Shown here piece by piece: positions 59,253-64,000 of a DNA stretch of 64,000 nucleotides. Below the pieces are notes generated by a model, which was given only the letters and a program-made list of their open reading frames with translations, was not told the origin of the DNA and searched no databases. The DNA comes from Haemonchus contortus (lineage: Eukaryota > Nematoda > Chromadorea > Rhabditida > Trichostrongylidae), in the NCBI GenBank assembly GCA_000469685.2, contig LS997567.1:33349473-33413472 (forward strand). The letters are read 5' to 3'. The translations under genes were made by a program, and so were the position numbers. Positions within the stretch are counted from its first letter, which is position 1, and every line of letters begins with the position of its first letter.

Positions 59253-60380
59253 TACTAAAATAGCATAAATGTGAACAGACAAGATTGGAAAATATGTGCA
59301 ATGGTGAAATACTCAAATAACTATTAGACATTAAAAACAAAGTGGAAACTAAGGTCTCCCTATGGCAAGTAACTAAAGGTCTATGATTGCATCGTGTGCA
59401 TCTTCTTACAAAATTGCTACTAGAGGTGATACCTGTTGAGGATCCTGGCGTGTGTCGAGTATATCATGGTAGGCGATATGCGTAAGGCATAGGTACTCCT
59501 CGCGTGTTAGACACGTGTGGTGGTGCGACGATGGAACGGCGGCTGCCAGCAGAGACGACGGACGTTAAAGAACTGCCACGTGGTTGGCGTCAAAATGCTT
59601 GCACCTTGGCCTTCTAGAGGCTTTCACACTGAGCGCACGGTTTGAATTGCGGCGCGTAATTTGAACATGGTGCGCGACGCGGTCTCTTCGCACCTGTGGC
59701 CTTGGAGCATGTTTGCTCGAGGCGTGAAAAGTCACGACAGGAACGGAATGCAGGATCCGTTGGTGGAAGCTGCATCGAGCCGGAAAAAAGTTTTCAAAAG
59801 GGAGGTACTGAAAGCTGATCTCCCAGATTCCCAAGAACCTTCCCAGCACGGTACACGTCGTTTTACAGCCAAAGAAACGATGGAGTAGACAGTAGACACC
59901 AGGCCGGTTCAGAAGGGACAAGACATTGATGCACGTTGGCATCGACACATTCTGGAATAATGAAGTTTAACGAGTAGTAAAGCAGGCGCAAGCGACCAAA
60001 AACGCGCGACACACAAGGTTTAATTGAAAGTTACCTGTCGAAGGATCCTCAAGTCGAATTGGTCCTCTGAAGAGATCAATATAGAAGAATTTTCGGGTGC
60101 TTATTTCGAATCTAAGCTCTAAGTTTGTTCACAACCTTGCTGAACGAGGTAATTAGGATGGTTTTACTTGGATGCTCAACAAACGAATAGAAAGACATGC
60201 ACGTAAGTGTGCTTTCTGCTGAACGTTACCTTTAATTTGCATGAGGCTGTAGATTAGAATGAAAACCACGATTCTTCATTTCACGGGGCTTTTCGTAATC
60301 TTGTATGCTGCTTCTACCGCCTTCAGTGACTTTTGTGATGCTTGAGGTGACTCTGTTCTCACTCAGATTATTCAATGCAA
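59253..60380. other. unassigned stretch
   Basis: The frame 59565-59948 (-), 127 residues, shows no motif and is cysteine- and histidine-containing only by chance as far as I can tell. Confidence 0.3.
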
Positions 60381-60629
60381 TGGCTGCTTTCATAGTCCGC
60401 CGGCCGGCCGGCGAGCTGGCGTGTCGGCGTGCCGGCAAAGGCAGTGCTAGGGGGGAGGAGGGAGGCAGACAGATAGGCAAACAGTCCACGCCCCTTCGAG
60501 GGGCTGAAAACAAACACCCTCCGAAGGGGGTGGACTGTTTGCCTAACACTGTCTGCCACCCTCCTCTCCCCTAGCACTACCTTCGCCGGCACGCCTTCCG
60601 GCCGGCCGGCGGACTATGAAAGCAGCCAA
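60381..60629. repeat. GC-rich near-perfect palindrome
   Basis: Two arms of about 110 bp, beginning TGGCTGCTTTCATAGTCCGC and its reverse complement at 60611-60629, surround a short centre near 60500. The arms contain CCGGCCGGCCGG, a GTGCCGGC block, GTGCTAGGGG and GGCAAACAGTCCAC. Open frames on both strands are mirror images. It could be a foldback MITE or a hairpin-RNA locus. Confidence 0.85.
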
Positions 60630-60928
60630 TGACCACAATTTATTTGCTCTTCTCATACACATTTCACGCACAGCAGACTAGTTTTCATCACTCTATGAGC
60701 TGATGCTTTCGAAGCAATGATGTTTTTTACAGTGGGAGCAACGAATATAAAATTTTGCTACAGGTCATTACTTCACCGTCATTTACTGGACCGGACAGAA
60801 AACAGAACTGTGAAGGTCTCTCAAAATCACCTGGACGGGTGCTTGTGAAAGCATGTCATGAGTAAGGAGGAGAATTCCTAAACTAAGGAGCGAAAAATTG
60901 GAAGTTGGCAAATAATACTAAGCGGAGA

Positions 60929-61140
60929 TAACTTTGGAGGTCTCTCTGAAGCCACGACCAAGATGATGCAATGTTTGATTCGGATAACGTTCCGGCCAGT
61001 CGCCTTCGTCCGAGCCTTATATGTAAAAAGAAGACCTTCAATTTACATCTAAGGCTCTGACGAAGGCGACTGGCCGAAACGTTGGCCGAATCAAACATTT
61101 TATCATCTTGGTCGTGGCTTCAGAGAGACCTACAAAGTTA
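60929..61140. repeat. second near-perfect palindrome
   Basis: Arms 60929-61020 and 61049-61140 match in inverse orientation (GGTCTCTCTGAAGCCACGAC and GGCCAGTCGCCTTCGTC in both), with a loop of about 28 bp that itself pairs weakly. It has no terminal features of a known transposon. Confidence 0.85.
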
Positions 61141-61359
61141 CATCCATACTATGCCAAGAATAAATGATAGTCGAACATGGTCACTAAGCGGAGAGTTGAG
61201 TCGCAAACTTGCACGCAGAAGCTGTGATCATGAGCTACCTTGCATGTGTTGATATACAAAAAAAATACATCTAAATGTACAAATGAACCACAAAACGATA
61301 TGAATGTCTAATGGCTGTATTAGCCTCATGGTACCTGCTGTTCGAATGCTTTTGTGGAG

Positions 61360-61465
61360 TAATACTTATGCAAGCTTATCCACTAATCGATGCAGCCCGT
61401 GTGTATCGCCTGCCACTCATTATGACCTTCATTGTCTACCAGAAAGCATTTGACTTGAGGAGGAT
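61360..61465 (+). pseudogene. short LINE reverse transcriptase fragment
   Basis: The plus strand reads a stretch equivalent to IEAAREYRLPL.LTFVDYQKAFD (here IDAARVYRLPLIMTFIVYQK then AFDL), the motif A region of an RTE/CR1-like RT. The catalytic aspartate of motif A is changed to V. Nothing RT-like follows. Confidence 0.5.
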
Positions 61466-63206
61466 TGGGAGGCGTTATAAGGGCAAGGTTCAGAAAGAAT
61501 TTGCCTGAAATTGCCATGAGGTACACACTCCAAGATGAACATGGGGATAGTGCAGACTTGATAGCTTCATTATCTTTAAAGGAAGTACAGAAGTCTCACA
61601 CCAGCAACACTGATGTTGGTGAGTCTGAGGCCGCTACTCTAGATCGCACCCACTCTAACATCAACAAATTACTCGCTCACTTAAACCTCTATATTCCGTG
61701 CATGGAAAAGCCTCCTAAGGACCTCGGCAGTGAATTCATATAAAAGCTCGTTGAGAAGCCTAGGGTATGCAGAATATTCCTGCAAAAAACCAAACCAGAA
61801 TCACCACGAAAACTTCCGACCTAGGTTGCCATTGGCAAAAATGCAAAAATGCATGGCATAAGTGTGAAATAGGTGGAGTAGCGGAGACTGGCTGTATAAC
61901 CTCTCCTCTTCGAGCATCTCGAGGCTCAAAATCGTATGCATGAACGCATTCTTTTCGAAGATCCAACTACGGAAGTGGCATGTATGCTTACGGGGGAATT
62001 GTGGCGATATTTCATGGTCTAGGCAGGAAAAGGGACATCTTAAGCATTACAAAGGTTGTTGAAGCCCCTAAGATCAACATACAAGGGTTTTCCCCCATCA
62101 AGAAGGAAGACCTGCAAATTGCGAAAATCGGGACCCTAACATTATCCGATTCATGGTCTCATGCACATGGAGAGTCACGCTTACCACTGTTCTATGCGAC
62201 CTCTGTGAACGCAGTTATATGCATATCTTTCGTGTTTGTTAATTTTGAGCACCCAAGTAAAACCATTTTCATAATCTCTTTAAGTGAATAGTATGACAAA
62301 TTCAGAGCGTATTCGAAATGAGCACCCCGAAAACACGCCTAGCATTATGGGTTTCTTTTTAGATGGGTACTTCAACTCAGGTTTTTTACAATGTGAGATT
62401 TGCGATTTGCCCAAAATAGTGTATTTCCAACAATTTTTCGATTTGAAGATTTGGTGTGTTTGAGTTTGTCTACTTTCACTTTCTACTTTGATTACTGACC
62501 AGCCAAGTGCTGAGGGCGTAGTACATTCACAGTCAGCAAACGCAGTACTCATTTAGCTCAGCCTACAAGATAAGTAGAAACAGAAACGAACTCGATTTTA
62601 GCTGACCGACGCCAAGGGTGCGCCAGTGGGTATCGCATCTGTGCAGTATAAACCTGGATCTGGGCATCCAGTTCTATTGTCGTGGTAAGTTTGACAGAAT
62701 ACTTTGAAAGTATTGACCGAGTTTTGAATGCAAGAATGTGCTCGGATCGTGTTTTTGGGCGGATTACGAACCGAAGTAGGCAACACTGGGTGCAGGGACG
62801 GGGGTCGGGAGGGGGGGGGGGTGTAAGTAAGGGGAAGGCATACGTATTATAATATTATAATAGGAATCATATTGATTCAGGTCGCTCCTCAACGCGAGGA
62901 GCAAAACTGTATGTCATGAGTCAGTTGATGACATTTGCGTTGTGAACATTGCAACGTTGAAACAGTTCGTAAAGAGATGAAGCAAAGAGCTGAGTTTGAG
63001 ATCATCTGTCATTCACATACGTGCTATCACGACCCTGCTCCAATTGTCTTTTCCTCAGCTTCATTGTGACATCGACTATTTTCTTTTCTCAAAGCTAATC
63101 GTGGTTTCGGACGTATATGTAAGAAACGAAATAGCTACCGAGTGACAGTAGGGGGCTCACATCATTTATTCGATGTGGTTTTTGTCTTTTATTTCCGGTA
63201 CCGCAG
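61466..63206. other. unassigned stretch
   Basis: Frames at 61465-61743 and 61980-62291 (+) have no known motif. A run of 11 G is at 62811-62821. An intron upstream of the following exon probably occupies the end of this stretch. Confidence 0.35.
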
Positions 63207-63472
63207 ACAATGTGAATTGCTTCAGTCATCCACGTTTTGGGCCACAACAGGGCAATGCTCAGCCTTCTGCCTCTGATCAACATGGTGCAACCTCCAATGA
63301 AAGAGTTGCCTACACCATTCCTATACAACAGGGATCAAATCCAACACAAGCGCAATTAGAGATCGCAAACGTGCCGGCTCTGAATCAACCTCGTGCCATT
63401 CAAACTGCACAAGTAATCCAGAAGCAAAACGATAACACTTTCCGATTCGCTCAAATGGGATCCGGTGGACAG
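63207..63472 (+). CDS. host gene, internal exon (Gln-rich protein)
   Basis: The exon lies between the acceptor TTTCCGGTACCGCAG (ending 63206) and the donor CAG/GTATGA (63472/63473). It encodes a soluble, glutamine- and asparagine-rich segment (FGPQQGN, IPIQQGSNPTQ, IQTAQVIQKQ). The next exon continues in the same phase (phase 0). No family recognised; such composition is common in nuclear or disordered regulatory regions. The upstream exons are not identified. Confidence 0.6.
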
Positions 63473-63594
63473 GTATGACCCATTTATCTAGTTTCTGCAA
63501 TTAAAGCATTTATGACTGGAACTCCTCAAAATTCCGGGCATTCACTAATTCGAAACCCTTTTTGCATGACAAGTGTTTTGAGAAGTGTTTTCAG

Positions 63595-63661
63595 TTCACC
63601 GTTGCACCTACTATTGAGGGAACACCAGCAAAAGGCAAGCCTCTGAATCTGAAACTTGCAG
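63595..63661 (+). CDS. host gene, second exon
   Basis: It follows the acceptor GTGTTTTCAG (ending 63594) in phase 0 and reads FTVAPTIEGTPAKGKPLNLK then LA. It ends at GCAG/GTGATG (63661/63662), phase 1, which joins in frame to the exon at 63794. If this last donor is not used, translation runs on for five codons to a TGA at 63676-63678, giving an alternative C terminus. Confidence 0.55.
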
Positions 63662-63793
63662 GTGATGCAGTGTATTGACGAGCAATAGTAACGCTTGAAT
63701 ACTAGTATTTAGGGTCACCTCATGTCGTACTTGTTTCACCAAGCAGGGCATAACTTAGTATAGACGGTTTGAGTAATTTCATGCAAATTCTAG

Positions 63794-63966
63794 GTGCCAA
63801 GTATGAGGAAAAAGATCCAATGATCATGTGCTTCATAGACCAACAATCAGCGCAAATGACTAGGATAGAAACAAACGAAGCCGCATTACTAGTTGCATTC
63901 CAACCAACCATGACCATCCCTCAAGCGTCGTCTCAGAGTGTCGCACAAGAGGCAAGTCGCTGGTAG
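63794..63966 (+). CDS. host gene, terminal coding exon
   Basis: It follows the acceptor AAATTCTAG (ending 63793). With the G from the previous exon it reads GAKYEEKDPMIMCFIDQQ and then a methionine- and glutamine-containing tail to a TAG at 63964-63966. The in-frame match of three exons with consensus borders and roughly 120-130-bp introns supports a real gene. Function unknown. Confidence 0.5.
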
Positions 63967-64000
63967 CATTAGCTCTGTTCCCAGCCCTGTCCTTCATAAT

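Noticed and set aside
59565..59948. 127-residue minus frame
   Set aside because: No motif, no exon signals and no repeat match; likely chance.

Overview
The window looks like repeat-saturated DNA from a parasitic nematode, most likely a strongylid (hookworm-like) clade V species. The reasons are two RTE-type LINE copies of the kind very common in hookworm genomes, a BEL/Pao element, a Ty3/Gypsy element, a phlebovirus-G2-like envelope relic of the type carried by nematode retroelements, many Tc1/mariner relics and short introns ending in TTTCAG. There is no sign of bacterial gene organisation. Coding evidence is almost all from broken transposable elements. Assignments come from recognising protein motifs and aligning copies within the window by eye; no database was searched.

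Layout. 0.1-0.4 kb: a tRNA-derived SINE. 0.9-13.8 kb: a four-layer nest. An RTE LINE (915-1531 and 11795-13780) is split by a BEL/Pao LTR retrotransposon on the minus strand (1530-11794). That element is split by a long-TIR DNA transposon with TTA target duplications (6585-9573), which itself contains a SINE. 13.8-18.6 kb: mostly unassigned, with one relic of a foldback repeat. 18.6-19.8 kb: a mariner with both TIRs. 21.2-23.2 kb: a C/A-only satellite-like block. 24.3-25.2 kb: the envelope-like glycoprotein relic. 27.0-28.2 kb: a foldback element. 28.4-31.7 kb: a second, nearly full-length RTE. 31.9-37.4 kb: three different Tc1/mariner-group elements, one with Sleeping Beauty/Tc3-style double repeats in each end. 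37.8-42 kb: a LINE relic on the minus strand separated by a roughly 125-bp minisatellite and a 2-kb ACAT microsatellite. 42.0-43.2 kb: Tc3-like relics. 45.3-49.8 kb: a Ty3/Gypsy pol relic on the minus strand, split by a second copy of the TTA transposon (46014-48063). 50.9-51.4 kb: candidate host exons. 51.7-54.9 kb: mariner relic, SINE, a second 2-kb ACAT array and another mariner. 55.1-59.3 kb: GC minisatellite, cecropia-type mariner pieces, a tandem tRNA-like SINE and a SINE. 60.4-61.1 kb: two near-perfect palindromes. 63.2-64.0 kb: a credible three-exon 3' end of a host gene.

How it fits together: retroelements supplied the bulk of the DNA, DNA transposons and SINEs landed in them, and at least seven long inverted repeats are scattered through the window. 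No transposase, reverse transcriptase or envelope frame is intact. The most interesting material is the nested stack, the TTA-flanked long-TIR family found twice inside retroelement pol genes, the tRNA-derived SINE family with at least six copies, and the palindromic foldbacks.
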